Below, piece by piece: positions 1 to 8,645 of a DNA stretch of 64,000 bases (position 1 is the first letter of the stretch; each line of letters opens with the position of its first letter). This stretch comes from Myxococcales bacterium. Its GTDB lineage: Bacteria; Myxococcota_A; Polyangia; Polyangiales; Houyiibacteriaceae. The notes below the pieces were generated by a model. It did not search any database, was not told the DNA's origin, and saw only the letters and a list, made by a program, of their open reading frames with translations. Location: assembly GCA_029862185.1 (NCBI GenBank), contig JAOTXX010000003.1:1-64000 (forward strand). The letters are read 5' to 3'. Position numbers and translations under genes: made by a program.

Positions 1-107
1 ATCGGCATCGGCTATGCGGAGCCCCAACATCAGCACGCAGAGTGGCGCTTGGCGGTCGCGGGCTCGCCCTGGGTGAGCCATGCGCGTCATCTTCGAGGTG
101 CACCACG

Positions 108-509
108 ATGAGCCCGCCCGCAACCCGCTCGAGCGCAGAAACCAACGGCGTGCTCGTCGAAGTCCAGAGCCAGTACCTCGAAGAGCAGTCGCATCCGGGG
201 CGGCGACACTTCGTCTTCGCCTACACCATTACGATCACCAACAACGGGCGCGAAGTCGTCCAGCTTCAGACCCGGCACTGGGTCATCACCGACGGTCACG
301 GCGAAGTCCAAGAGGTGAAAGGCCCAGGCGTTGTGGGCGAGCAACCCGTCCTCAGCCCTGGCGAAAGCTTCCGCTACAGCAGCGGCGCGGTGCTGCCGAC
401 CGAACGTGGAATGATGCACGGCACCTACCAGATGCATCGCGCAGACGGAGCCCAGTTCGATGCGGAGATCGCGCCGTTCCTGTTAGAACGGCCGTACTCC
501 CTGAACTAG
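108..509 (+). CDS. apaG: ApaG-domain protein
   Basis: Predicted 133-residue protein consisting almost entirely of an ApaG domain, a small immunoglobulin-like beta-sandwich linked in enterobacteria to Co2+/Mg2+ resistance; its biochemical role is not settled. Visible family features are the YTITITNNG strand, the RHWVITDGHG turn, the GPGVVGEQP motif, the SPGESFRYSSGA segment and the closing MHGTYQM strand. The length matches the family (about 125 residues). I chose the ATG at 108 because GAGGTG lies 7 bases upstream; the reading frame is open further 5' but that part shows no family similarity. It is followed 23 bases later by a convergent ORF. Cytosolic. Family call is confident; physiological role unknown here. 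Confidence 0.9.
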   Translation: MSPPATRSSAETNGVLVEVQSQYLEEQSHPGRRHFVFAYTITITNNGREVVQLQTRHWVITDGHGEVQEVKGPGVVGEQPVLSPGESFRYSSGAVLPTERGMMHGTYQMHRADGAQFDAEIAPFLLERPYSLN

Positions 510-532
510 AACAGGGGATAGGCCCCTTTTCG

Positions 533-1039
533 TCAAACGGCGTTACCGCTGTCCCACGCTGTCTTGATCACCTTGTACGTCTCGATGCCGCTTGGGCTGA
601 GGTCGAGGGCGCCTTCACCGACGAGGTGCTGGTGGATGTCCTTTGGATCGGTCTTCCAGCCCTTCGGCACCTCGAGCTTCACGTTGACCGGAACGCCGCC
701 GAGCAGGCCTTGCTCCTCGAGCGTCCACAGCGCCTCGGCTGCCAGGAACTGACCGGCGATCTTTCGGTATTCCGGTTTGAGGTGGCTCGCCAAGGGAAAC
801 ACATCGTAAAGGCCGACCGCATCCCCCGGCACGGCCAGCGGCTGCCGAAGAGCCTTGAACACCGGCGCGGCGATCGGGAGCTCGACCAGCTCGAGCCCCG
901 CGATCTCTTGCCCTTGGCTCGCGTTCAGCGAGCGTTCGTAGGCGTCGCCGTGGCTGCGGCTGATGTCGGCAGGGCGTGCCGAGCTGTCTAAAAGCACCGT
1001 GATCAGCAGATACGGGCGCGGGTCTCGCTCATCGTTCAT
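533..1039 (-). CDS. Hypothetical protein, 168 residues
   Basis: Unrecognised protein read from the ATG complementary to 1037-1039, beginning MNDERDPRPYLLITVLLD. The frame stays open upstream to about 1615, but that stretch is antisense to yciO and looks like a shadow. The sequence is soluble-looking, with no signal peptide, membrane segment or obvious catalytic motif; the middle has an amphipathic segment (about 85-105) and the end is acidic. The Shine-Dalgarno match is weak. It is convergent with apaG and divergent from yciO, with 93 bases between the two starts. I cannot assign a function. Codon composition looks like that of its neighbours, so I believe it is a real gene. Confidence 0.6.
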   Translation of the reverse strand: MNDERDPRPYLLITVLLDSSARPADISRSHGDAYERSLNASQGQEIAGLELVELPIAAPVFKALRQPLAVPGDAVGLYDVFPLASHLKPEYRKIAGQFLAAEALWTLEEQGLLGGVPVNVKLEVPKGWKTDPKDIHQHLVGEGALDLSPSGIETYKVIKTAWDSGNAV

Positions 1040-1132
1040 TGGCGGGCGACTAGTTAGCGCATTTGCGACCGCTTGGGTAGTCCTCGTCGACTTGACGACA
1101 ACGGGCCCGATCGCTACCTGGAGCGGCGCCCG

Positions 1133-1732
1133 ATGCGTATCGAGATTCACCCCACCCACCCACAGGCCCGACGGGTGCACCAAGCGGTGGAAGTCCTGCG
1201 CCGCGGAGGCGTGATCGTGTACCCCACGGGGACCGTCTACGGACTGGGCTGCGACATCCACCAGAAGAAGGCGATCGAGCGCATCTATCAGATTCGGCAG
1301 CTCAAAAAGGACCACCCCCTGAGCTTCATGTGCCCGGACCTCAGCAAAATCGCCCGCTACGCTCACGTCGACGATTTCGCCTACCGGATCATGAAACGCC
1401 TCGTGCCAGGGCCGTACACCTTCGTGCTGCAGGCCACCCGGGAGGTGCCGAAGCTCCTGGTGCGCAAGCAGAAGACCGTCGGGATTCGCGTGCCCGATGA
1501 CGCCGTTGCGCTCGCGCTCCTGAACGAGCTCGGAAGCCCCATTGTGTCGACTTCGGCGACCGTCGACGCGCAGGTTCTCAACGACCCGGACGAGCTCAAC
1601 GCGCGGTTCGCGCATGTCGATGCCTTCGTCGACGGAGGCTGGGGCGGCATCGAGCCGTCGACCATCATCGACCTCAGCGGCGGTGAGGCAGTGGTCCTGC
1701 GCGAAGGCGCCGGGCCGGTCGATGTTCTCTAA
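1133..1732 (+). CDS. yciO: YciO-type YrdC/Sua5-domain protein
   Basis: Predicted 199-residue YrdC-fold protein. YrdC/TsaC members make threonylcarbamoyl-AMP for tRNA t6A; the YciO branch binds nucleotides or RNA but its role is less clear. The P-loop-like YPTGTVYGLGCDI motif lies near residues 30-42, followed by the HPLSFMCPDLSKIARY segment and PGPYTFVLQATREVPK, which match E. coli YciO better than TsaC. The C-terminus has PTIIDL-like PSTIIDLSGG and VVLREGAG, both typical. The ATG at 1133 is preceded by GGAG at 1120-1123; an in-frame earlier start at 1073 adds a tail with no similarity. It is tail-to-tail with the next gene (no spacer). Length equals the family norm. Confidence 0.88.
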   Translation: MRIEIHPTHPQARRVHQAVEVLRRGGVIVYPTGTVYGLGCDIHQKKAIERIYQIRQLKKDHPLSFMCPDLSKIARYAHVDDFAYRIMKRLVPGPYTFVLQATREVPKLLVRKQKTVGIRVPDDAVALALLNELGSPIVSTSATVDAQVLNDPDELNARFAHVDAFVDGGWGGIEPSTIIDLSGGEAVVLREGAGPVDVL

Positions 1733-2284
1733 CTAGCTTCGAATTGCGGTCCCGCGCGCCTCTGCGATGAGGCTGCGAAGAAGCTTGGTCCACTCTTCGT
1801 ATCGAGGCACTCGGCGCATCCGTTCGACCAGGCGCTCTGCGGTCCAGTCGTCGCGCCCCTTGTACTGCTTGACCGCCGCCCAGTTGGCGAGGTGCTGATC
1901 CCATTGTTCCGCCGTCCAGGAGCCCACTTCGCCCGAGCCGAAAATGAACAAGTGATCGTCGGCCAAATCGGCTCCGGCGACCCAGAGGCCGGTGTCCGAA
2001 ATGAAAGGCCCAAGTGATCGGATGACGAGGTCGCGCTCGGCCGCCCTCCCCAGGGGCTCGAGGGCACGGTCGAATTGCTCCCAGCTCCGCGTCAAGGTTC
2101 GGACACGCTCTTCGGAGATCGGCATGTGCGGCTTGAACGCGCCCGGTGCGACGCGCGCGTCGTGGTCGTCGTAGATTCGAACGCCGTGTTTCTCTTCGGC
2201 CTCTCGGTACGCTTGCAGCGCGACCTCGCGTGACGCGTCGCCGTCGATGTGGCTCAAGAAGGAGGCGATGAGGGGGCGGATCAA
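1733..2284 (-). CDS. Hypothetical protein downstream of coaBC
   Basis: Predicted 183-residue soluble protein that I do not recognise. It probably begins at a TTG 12 bases after the coaBC stop codon, with only a poor GGAA as ribosome site, so translation may depend on coaBC read-through of ribosomes. No signal peptide or membrane span. It is rich in Trp (the SWTAEQWDQHLANWAAVKQYKG stretch has three; five in all) and has an HMPISEERVRTLTRSWEQFDRAL helix in the first third. The only in-frame ATG is about 50 residues inside, which would remove a conserved-looking N-terminus. Shares an operon with coaBC by position. Function unknown. Confidence 0.6.
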   Translation of the reverse strand: MIRPLIASFLSHIDGDASREVALQAYREAEEKHGVRIYDDHDARVAPGAFKPHMPISEERVRTLTRSWEQFDRALEPLGRAAERDLVIRSLGPFISDTGLWVAGADLADDHLFIFGSGEVGSWTAEQWDQHLANWAAVKQYKGRDDWTAERLVERMRRVPRYEEWTKLLRSLIAEARGTAIRS

Positions 2285-2296
2285 AGTGCGTTCCAG

Positions 2297-3529
2297 TCAG
2301 TTGGGGGCGCCGCGCTTCGCCTCGTGTCGAGGTTTCCGCGAGGGGTGTTTCAACAGCGCTCGCACGCGGTCGAGAATCTGATCGGCGAGGGCCCGCTTGC
2401 TCATCTCGGGCAGTGGGTTGGCCGAGGTCGCGTCGACGAGTGTGGCGCGGTTGCTGTCGCCACCGAGCCCCACGCTTGCTTCGTTTGCGACGATGAGGTC
2501 GGCCGCCTTTCGCTCGAGCTTGTCGCGCGCCGCTTGCTCGAGGTTTTCAGTTTCGAGCGCGAAACCGACCAGAACAGAGGGCTGCTGGACCCGCTTCGCA
2601 CCCACATCCGCCAGGATGTCCGGGTTGCGAACGAGCTCGAGCTTCAAGCCGCTGCGCTTTTTGATCTTCTGCGCAGCGCGCTGCACCGGGCGATAGTCGG
2701 CGACGGCTGCGGCCATGATCACGACGTCGAACCGCTCAAAGCGCGACATCACAGCCTCGTGCATCTCTTTTGCGGAGCGCACCGAAACGACCTCGGCGCC
2801 CGCTGGGACCGGCAGCTGCACCGGCCCACTCACAAGGGTCACCTCAGCGCCGCGACGGAGGGCCTGGGCCGCGATCGCGTACCCCATGCGCCCGCTCGAA
2901 CGGTTCCCGAGGTAGCGCACCGGGTCGAGGTCCTCGTGGGTCGGGCCGGCGGTGATCATGACGCGTGTCCCCGCGAGGTCGTCGGCGTGCGTCAAGTGCG
3001 ACTCGACGGCGTCTGCAATGTCGTCGGGCTCCAGCATCCGCCCGTCACCGACTTCGCCATTGGCAAGCGGGCCGTTCACCGGGCCGAGCACGACCGCGCC
3101 ACGCTCGGTCAGCACGCGAACATTCGATTGGGTCGCCGGATGTGACCACATGCGCTGGTGCATCGCCGGCGCGAAAAAGACCTCGCCGCGGGCGCAGGCG
3201 AGCGTCGCAAGCACCGCGTCGTTGGCTTGCCCGCCGGTCGCGCGCGCCATGAGGTTCATGGTGGCCGGGGCGATGACGATGGCGTCCGCCCACTCGCCGA
3301 GCTCGACGTGCACTTCGCCGGCATAGTCCTCGGCCCAGAGGTCGGTGACAGCCGGCTTCCCGGTCAGGCCCGCAAATGTAATCGGACCTACAAATCGGGT
3401 CGCCGCCTCGGTCATGACGACCCGGACCTCGGCACCCCGCCGCATGAGCTCCCGGACGAGCTGAACCGTCTTGAACGCGGCGATTCCGCCGCCCAAGCCG
3501 ACGACGATGCGCTTTCCCTGTAGGGACAT
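2297..3529 (-). CDS. coaBC: Bifunctional CoaBC (phosphopantothenoylcysteine synthetase/decarboxylase)
   Basis: Makes 4'-phosphopantetheine for coenzyme A: the C-terminal CoaB domain joins cysteine to phosphopantothenate using CTP, and the N-terminal flavin CoaC domain decarboxylates the product. 410 residues, normal length. CoaC features: GLGGGIAAFK near residue 11, active His74 in HVEL, and the substrate clamp PAMHQRMW at 121-128. CoaB features: GPTHEDLDPVRYLGNRSSG, AAAVADYRP, KIKK and RNPDIL. Two active-site positions differ from E. coli Dfp: the clamp has His for Asn (PAMN) and position 157 is Asn where E. coli has the proton-donating Cys158. A PAMH clamp with no Cys in the flap is, from memory, also found in actinobacterial CoaBC. 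Likely co-transcribed with the following hypothetical gene. Confidence 0.95.
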   Translation of the reverse strand: MSLQGKRIVVGLGGGIAAFKTVQLVRELMRRGAEVRVVMTEAATRFVGPITFAGLTGKPAVTDLWAEDYAGEVHVELGEWADAIVIAPATMNLMARATGGQANDAVLATLACARGEVFFAPAMHQRMWSHPATQSNVRVLTERGAVVLGPVNGPLANGEVGDGRMLEPDDIADAVESHLTHADDLAGTRVMITAGPTHEDLDPVRYLGNRSSGRMGYAIAAQALRRGAEVTLVSGPVQLPVPAGAEVVSVRSAKEMHEAVMSRFERFDVVIMAAAVADYRPVQRAAQKIKKRSGLKLELVRNPDILADVGAKRVQQPSVLVGFALETENLEQAARDKLERKAADLIVANEASVGLGGDSNRATLVDATSANPLPEMSKRALADQILDRVRALLKHPSRKPRHEAKRGAPN

Positions 3530-3624
3530 CCTCGGAGCAGTCTAGCAGGGGTCGACCTGTTTGCGACGTGCCATCTGCAGCTTTCCGGACTGAACGGAAG
3601 GCCGGTGCCCTGCTGCCCGAACGC

Positions 3625-4878
3625 TCAGTGAACAGGCACGCCGGGGGCCGGGAATTGGTCACAAAGGTCTTTGATCTCTCCGGCGATGCGCGAAATCAGT
3701 GCTTCGTTCTCCACGTCGTCGACGACGTCGGCCATCCAGTTGCCCAGGCGCTTCATCTCGCTCGCACCCATGCCGCGGCTGGTGATCGCGGGCGTGCCGA
3801 GGCGAACGCCGCTCGGGTCGAACGGCTTCCGCGTGTCGAAGGGAACCGAGTTGTAGTTGGCGACCATGCCGGCGCGGTCGAGCGCCTGCGCGGCGACCTT
3901 GCCCGGCACGTCCTTGCCGCTGAGGTCCATCAAGATGAGATGGTTGTCGCTCCCGCCGGTCACGAGATCAAAGCCCCGCGACACGAGGGTCTCGGCAAGC
4001 ACGCGGGAGTTGTCGACGATCGCATGGGCGTACGCCTTGAACTCGTCGGTCATCGCCAGCTTGGCGGCGATGGCGATGCCGGCGGTGGTTCCGTTGTGCG
4101 GCCCGCCCTGCAGGCCTGGGAAAACGGCGCGATCGATCGCTTTTTTGTGCTTGTCGTTGCACATGATCATGCCGCCGCGCGGGCCACGAAAGGTCTTGTG
4201 GGTCGTGCTGCTGATCACCTCGGCGTGCCCGACCGGGGAAGGGTGCGCGCCACCGGCGACGAGGCCCGAAATGTGGGCGATGTCAGCCACCAGAATCGAG
4301 CCGACCTCTCGCGCGATATCCGCGAACTTCGCGAAGTCGACCACGCGCGGGTACGCCGTCGCACCACAGAACAGCAGCTTTGGCTTGTGCTCGCGGGCGA
4401 GGGACGCGACCTGGTCGAAATCGATGAGGTTGTCTTTGCGCCGCACGCCGTATTGAATGGCGTTGAAGTACTTGCCGGAAATCGAAACCTTCCAGCCGTG
4501 GGTGAGGTGGCCGCCGCTCGGAAGCCCCATGCCCATGATGGTGTCGCCGGGGTTGCAGAACGCGAAGTAGACGGCGAGGTTCGCGGGCGAGCCGGAGTAG
4601 GGCTGCACGTTCGCGTGGTCGACACCGAACAGGGCCTTGAGGCGCTCGATTGCGAGCGACTCGATCGTGTCGATGTTCTGCTGGCCCTCGTAGTACCGCT
4701 TGCCGGCGTAGCCTTCCGAGTATTTGTTGTTGAGGACGCTGCCACAGGCCTCCATCACGGCGGCGCTGGCGTAGTTCTCGCTCGGAATCAGGCGGAGCTT
4801 CTCATGCTGCCGGCGCTCTTCATCGGCGATGCAATGGGCGATTTCGGGGTCGACTTCATTGAGGGGTAGATCGGCCAT
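3625..4878 (-). CDS. glyA: Serine hydroxymethyltransferase
   Basis: PLP enzyme converting serine plus tetrahydrofolate to glycine and methylene-tetrahydrofolate, a main source of one-carbon units; cytosolic homotetramer or dimer. The 417-residue length is normal. The PLP-binding lysine is Lys228 in STTHKTFRGPRGG; other family motifs are IPSENYAS (31-38), SEGYAGKRYYEG (54-65), VQPYSGSPAN (91-100) and HISGLVAGGAHPSP. The ATG at 4878 follows GGAGAG closely. It is divergent from trpE across a 67-base spacer that must hold both promoters. Serine is also the co-substrate of the last tryptophan step, but I see no sign of shared control. Confidence 0.97.
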   Translation of the reverse strand: MADLPLNEVDPEIAHCIADEERRQHEKLRLIPSENYASAAVMEACGSVLNNKYSEGYAGKRYYEGQQNIDTIESLAIERLKALFGVDHANVQPYSGSPANLAVYFAFCNPGDTIMGMGLPSGGHLTHGWKVSISGKYFNAIQYGVRRKDNLIDFDQVASLAREHKPKLLFCGATAYPRVVDFAKFADIAREVGSILVADIAHISGLVAGGAHPSPVGHAEVISSTTHKTFRGPRGGMIMCNDKHKKAIDRAVFPGLQGGPHNGTTAGIAIAAKLAMTDEFKAYAHAIVDNSRVLAETLVSRGFDLVTGGSDNHLILMDLSGKDVPGKVAAQALDRAGMVANYNSVPFDTRKPFDPSGVRLGTPAITSRGMGASEMKRLGNWMADVVDDVENEALISRIAGEIKDLCDQFPAPGVPVH

Positions 4879-4945
4879 GTTCTCTCCAGGTCTCCTGTGG
4901 CCGGGGCCTTAGCACGTTTGTCATATCGGTGTTATTCGGAGTGCG

Positions 4946-6427
4946 GTGAGCGAGTATTTTCCGACGGCCGAAGAGTTCGAACGACTCAGCCGTGATGCAT
5001 CGGTGGTGCCGGTGTTTCGCGAGGTCATCGCCGATCGGCTCACGCCGGTTCTAGCGCACGCGACGCTCGGTCAAGACGCGGGCAGTTACCTGCTCGAGAG
5101 CGTCACGGGCGGGGAGACCTGGGCCCGCTACAGCTTCGTGGGCTTTGCGCCCGACGTGATCGTACGCGGCGTCGCGGACAAGTTCGAACGTGTCCAGGAC
5201 GGCGAGGTGCAGCAAGAGCTTGGCGTCGACCCTTGGCAGCGCCTTCGAGAGACGCTTGCGGAGTGGAAGCCGCCCGAGGTCGATTGGCTCCCGCGCTTCT
5301 GGGGCGGGGCCGTGGGTTACGTGAGCTACGACGCGGTGCGGACCTTCGAGCCGACGGTCGGCAAGGCGCTCGAACGCGACGACGACTGGGAGTTCTGTTT
5401 CGCCATTGGCGGAACCGTTCTCATCTTCGACAACGTGCGCGGCACCCTGCGCGTCGTCGTGCCGGCGCGCATCACCGGTGACCCGAAGCAGGCCTACGAC
5501 CGAGCGACCGGTCACATCGAGGCCGCCGTGGCCGCGCTCGACCATCCCATCCTGCCCAGACGGTTGCATCCGCCGAGTCCGAGCAGCGAGTTGGAGCTTC
5601 CCGCGTCGTCGTTCGACCGTCCGGGGTTCTGCGCGGCTGTGGAAGTGGCCAAGGAGCACATCCGCGCCGGCGACATCTTCCAAGTCGTGCTCTCGCAGCG
5701 CTTCCGGGTTCCTTTGGGCGACACCGACGTGTTCGACGTCTACCGTGCCATGCGAATCATCAATCCGAGCCCGTACATGTACTTCCTGAGGATGCCCGAC
5801 CGCCTGGTTGCCGGCGCGAGCCCCGAAACGCTCGTCCGCCTCGAAGACGACCAGGTCCACGTGCGCCCGATCGCAGGGACCCGACATCGCGGCCGCACCG
5901 AAGAAGAAGACCGCGACATCGAGGCAGATCTCCTCGCCGATCCCAAGGAGCGAGCGGAACACGTCATGCTGGTCGACCTCGGCCGAAACGACGCCGGCCG
6001 CATCAGCCGGTCAGGCACCGTCCGCGTCACCGACCGCATGATCGTCGAGCGCTACTCTCACGTCATGCACATCGTTTCGAACGTCATCGGCGATCTGGCT
6101 CCCGGCCGCGACGCCCTGGACGTCCTCCGCGCCACCTTCCCAGCCGGCACCCTAAGCGGAGCCCCCAAGGTACGCGCGATGCAAATCATCGAAGACCTCG
6201 AGCCCGAACGCCGAGGCGTCTACGGTGGCGCCGTCGGTTACATCGGCTTCGACGGCAACATGGACGTCGCCATCGCCATCCGCACCATCGTTGCACACAA
6301 AGACGAAATGTGGCTGCAGGCGGGCGCCGGCATCGTCGAAGCAAGCGACCCGGACAAAGAGTACGAAGAGACGGTCAACAAGGCGCGCGCGGGACTGGTT
6401 GCGGTGAAGGCTGGGCAGCAGGTGTAG
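4946..6427 (+). CDS. trpE: Anthranilate synthase component I
   Basis: Catalyses chorismate to anthranilate, first committed step of tryptophan synthesis, using ammonia delivered by a TrpG subunit. 493 residues, normal. The N-terminal LLES motif (49-52), which forms the tryptophan feedback pocket, is present. The chorismate-binding domain shows PSPYMYFL, GASPETLVR, RPIAGTRHRG, HVMLVDLGRND and FPAGTLSGAPKVRAM. GASPET plus AGTLSGAPK favour TrpE over PabB or isochorismate synthase. Translation starts at GTG 4946 with GGAG 4 bases upstream; no ATG gives a better start. It stands alone: no trpG, trpD or trpC is next to it, so the glutaminase partner is encoded elsewhere. Confidence 0.93.
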   Translation: MSEYFPTAEEFERLSRDASVVPVFREVIADRLTPVLAHATLGQDAGSYLLESVTGGETWARYSFVGFAPDVIVRGVADKFERVQDGEVQQELGVDPWQRLRETLAEWKPPEVDWLPRFWGGAVGYVSYDAVRTFEPTVGKALERDDDWEFCFAIGGTVLIFDNVRGTLRVVVPARITGDPKQAYDRATGHIEAAVAALDHPILPRRLHPPSPSSELELPASSFDRPGFCAAVEVAKEHIRAGDIFQVVLSQRFRVPLGDTDVFDVYRAMRIINPSPYMYFLRMPDRLVAGASPETLVRLEDDQVHVRPIAGTRHRGRTEEEDRDIEADLLADPKERAEHVMLVDLGRNDAGRISRSGTVRVTDRMIVERYSHVMHIVSNVIGDLAPGRDALDVLRATFPAGTLSGAPKVRAMQIIEDLEPERRGVYGGAVGYIGFDGNMDVAIAIRTIVAHKDEMWLQAGAGIVEASDPDKEYEETVNKARAGLVAVKAGQQV

Positions 6428-6540
6428 AGGCAGCAACCGGGGCGCCGAAAAAGGCGCGAGGCAGGGCTCCGATCGATCCCACGTCTGCACCGCAAACGCG
6501 CCGACGTCTCAGAAACAAAACGGCGACCCGCGCCGTGCGG

Positions 6541-6588
6541 AAAAGCAAAAGCCCCACCGTGAGGCGAGGCTTTGCCGAGCAGGTGGGG
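6541..6588 (-). terminator. Rho-independent-like terminator of the Cys-rich lipoprotein gene
   Basis: On the minus strand CCCCACC (6582-6588) pairs with GGTGGGG (6552-6558) around an inner GGCAAAGCC-type hairpin, and the stem is followed by CTTTTGCTTTT. It lies 60 bases after the stop of the lipoprotein gene. No other terminator candidate is present between trpE and this gene, so it may also limit antisense reading into trpE. Confidence 0.5.
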
Positions 6589-6648
6589 GTCGCGTTCAGA
6601 TCGCTTGAACCATTCGACCCCGCTCCATGTGAAGGCGGCTGGCCGTCC

Positions 6649-7086
6649 CTACTCCGCTGCTTCTTCGCAGTCGGTTGTGCACACGCCGGGGGGTGCATCT
6701 GGACAAAGTCCGCACTGTACGACCGCACTACAGATCACATCACCGATATGCTTGGCCTCACCGGTTTGGGGATGGATCGAGGCATTCCCTGGAAGACCGT
6801 TGACGTCGCCGTTGGCAAAGAAGCCCGCGCACTCCGGGTTATTGATGAAGAAGTCAACGAAGGCCCCCGCCACATTCGTGCACTCCGCGACCCCGCATGT
6901 GCCCCGAGCACATCGTTGCGCAGAGCTAAGGTTCGTGGCCACGATCGCGTTGCACTCCCCCGTGGTAAGTTCTGCTGACTGACTACCCGTCTCGCCCTCG
7001 ATGCCTTCTCCGCACCCGAACGACAGCGTGACCATCATTGCGGTCACGAGGATGGCGGGGCTTGCTGAAATATACTTTTTCATCAT
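6649..7086 (-). CDS. Small cysteine-rich putative lipoprotein
   Basis: Predicted 145-residue exported protein. The N-terminus MMKKYISASPAILVTAMMV is a clear signal peptide ending in LSFGCGEG; the lipobox is imperfect (Phe at -2) but the single Cys in that place suggests lipidation. The mature part has about eleven further cysteines (CARGTCGVAEC, CSAVVQCGLCPDAPPGVCTTDC), suggesting a disulphide-stabilised secreted fold. It starts with two consecutive ATG codons; GGGAG lies 4-7 bases upstream. No homologous family recognised. Upstream AT-richer DNA probably holds its promoter. It is monocistronic, bounded by a terminator-like hairpin downstream and by tRNA-Asp upstream. Confidence 0.7.
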   Translation of the reverse strand: MMKKYISASPAILVTAMMVTLSFGCGEGIEGETGSQSAELTTGECNAIVATNLSSAQRCARGTCGVAECTNVAGAFVDFFINNPECAGFFANGDVNGLPGNASIHPQTGEAKHIGDVICSAVVQCGLCPDAPPGVCTTDCEEAAE

Positions 7087-7362
7087 GAGACTCCCTTCTT
7101 TACCTGGAACGAGGCGGCGGTCTTGTCGCCCCGCTTCCAGATCGCTGAGCGTCTCGCGCTCTCGCCAATCGGTCTATACGTAATTCTTTACTTGCCAGCC
7201 GATTCTGCGCGCAGCTTTTGTGTTTGGGGCGTGGGAGCGAAGCCTAGCGCCGAAGACCCCGAAGACGTGCGCACAGCGCGGGCGCTTCGCGCACGATCCC
7301 GCCCGCAATGGATCAGTGGCGCACGAAAGAACCTGCGCGGGTGGGAGCTAAGGCTTAGACGC
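7087..7362. other. Intergenic region with a diverged direct repeat
   Basis: No convincing gene. The part next to 7087 should carry the minus-strand promoter of the lipoprotein gene; GTATAGAC around 7170-7180 is a possible -10. Two similar words, GTGGGAGCGAAGCCTAGCGC near 7229 and GTGGGAGCTAAGGCTTAGAC near 7341, form a direct repeat about 112 bases apart. I cannot say what they do. Confidence 0.4.
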
Positions 7363-7389
7363 AAAAACCCAGCCCTTTCAGGCTGGGTT
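7363..7389 (-). terminator. Intrinsic terminator of tRNA-Asp
   Basis: Perfect 9-bp stem AACCCAGCC/GGCTGGGTT (7366-7374 with 7381-7389) around a 6-base loop, followed on the minus strand by a run of T (complement of 7363-7367). It begins directly after the CCA end of tRNA-Asp, so it is a textbook rho-independent terminator for that single-gene transcript. Confidence 0.88.
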
Positions 7390-7390
7390 C

Positions 7391-7467
<77 letters not shown>

Positions 7468-7500
7468 ATCCACCTCAGAGCATAGCCCTTCGGGACCGGC

Positions 7501-7529
7501 CTTGTAGCCCGGGGGGTAGGGGCTGTCAA
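7501..7529 (-). promoter_or_regulatory. Sigma-70 promoter of tRNA-Asp
   Basis: On the minus strand a perfect -35 TTGACA (complement of 7524-7529) is followed after exactly 17 bases by TACAAG (complement of 7501-7506). Transcription would begin near 7493, leaving a short leader before the tRNA 5' end at 7467. Position and spacing make this one of the clearest promoters in the window. Confidence 0.65.
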
Positions 7530-7616
7530 AGACATGAAGTCTTTCTGGTTTTCGCCCGGCGTCGGGTCATGTTTCACGGACACTGGGACCGACGCTGAGT
7601 CGGCTTCGGACGGGCC

Positions 7617-8645
7617 TCAGACTGTCTGCGCGTTCCACGTCGGGCGTGGGACCGTGCGATGGCAGAGCTCGTCGATGGCTTGCGGCACGATCTCGGATGC
7701 CGGTGGCATGGCTAGGGTGCGCGCCGCGAGCTCATCCCGCGGCTTGTCGAATTCCGCTTCGAAGGGTCGGATGATGTCGGGGGTGCAGTGATCGACGGGG
7801 GCGGCGACACCGATGCCGGCGACCTCGACCAGGCGCGCGTTCAACTCGTGCTCCCGATCGTGTTCGCGGTGTAGCGCGAGCATGGGGATGCCAAGCATCG
7901 CGCACTCGGCTGGCAAGTGGTTGCCCGACGAGCCCACCACGGCCCTGCATCGGCTGAGCGCCTCGCCGAACGCGGTGACGTCCGGCGGATGCAATTCGAC
8001 TCCGTGGGGCACATTGCGGGGCTGACCAAACAACCGCACTCGGTGGCCACGGCCCGCAAGTTGTTCGAGCGCCATCGCCCCGTTGCCATCGCGGAAGTAC
8101 GCCAGGATGAAGTCCTCGCGCGCCAGGTGCGGATCGGCCTCGCTGCGGAGATCGGGACGCGCCACGAGGGTGCCTTCGGTACGCGGCTCGACGGGGGCAA
8201 AGTGGACCGCCACTCGACGGCACGCGGGCCAAGACGAGCTCGCGACGTTGAGCACCTCGCGCAGGTGGCTGCGCCAGGGCAAGGCTTGGGGCAGATGAGT
8301 GTGATGGAGAATCAAACCGTGTCCGACCGCGACGACGGGGATCCCGAGTAACCTGGCGGCGTTCACCGAGGGGCCGTCGCCATCGCTGACCACGAGGTCG
8401 GGACGCCAGCGTCGGAAGCGTTCGCCATCACCGCGGAGCCGCAGCGTGAACGAGCGGATCATCCCTCTGCCAGGTACGCAGGGCAGGATCGGCTGGCTGG
8501 AGGGGAGGTCGTCCAAGGTGTCCCAAGCTTCACCGGCGCAGAACACCCGCGTTTCGTAGCTCGGGCCCAGAGCCCTGATGACGGCCCGCGTCCGGATGGC
8601 GTGGCCCTTGCCTCGCCCGTGAACGAAATATGCGATCCGAATCAT
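7617..8645 (-). CDS. MurG/UGT-like glycosyltransferase
   Basis: Predicted 342-residue GT-B fold glycosyltransferase. The N-terminus MIRIAYFVHGRGKGHAIRT has the glycine-rich loop and His of the MurG/UGT type (GHG-like), and the C-terminal half has VVGSSGNHLPAECAMLGIPM followed by HREHDREHELNA, corresponding to the nucleotide-sugar-binding region with donor-contacting E and the H..N motif. No membrane spans; probably a peripheral membrane or cytosolic enzyme acting on a lipid acceptor or polysaccharide. It is divergent from a GT4 enzyme (8965 onward) across a 319-base region, suggesting a shared glycolipid or exopolysaccharide pathway. Donor and acceptor cannot be told from sequence. Confidence 0.75.
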   Translation of the reverse strand: MIRIAYFVHGRGKGHAIRTRAVIRALGPSYETRVFCAGEAWDTLDDLPSSQPILPCVPGRGMIRSFTLRLRGDGERFRRWRPDLVVSDGDGPSVNAARLLGIPVVAVGHGLILHHTHLPQALPWRSHLREVLNVASSSWPACRRVAVHFAPVEPRTEGTLVARPDLRSEADPHLAREDFILAYFRDGNGAMALEQLAGRGHRVRLFGQPRNVPHGVELHPPDVTAFGEALSRCRAVVGSSGNHLPAECAMLGIPMLALHREHDREHELNARLVEVAGIGVAAPVDHCTPDIIRPFEAEFDKPRDELAARTLAMPPASEIVPQAIDELCHRTVPRPTWNAQTV

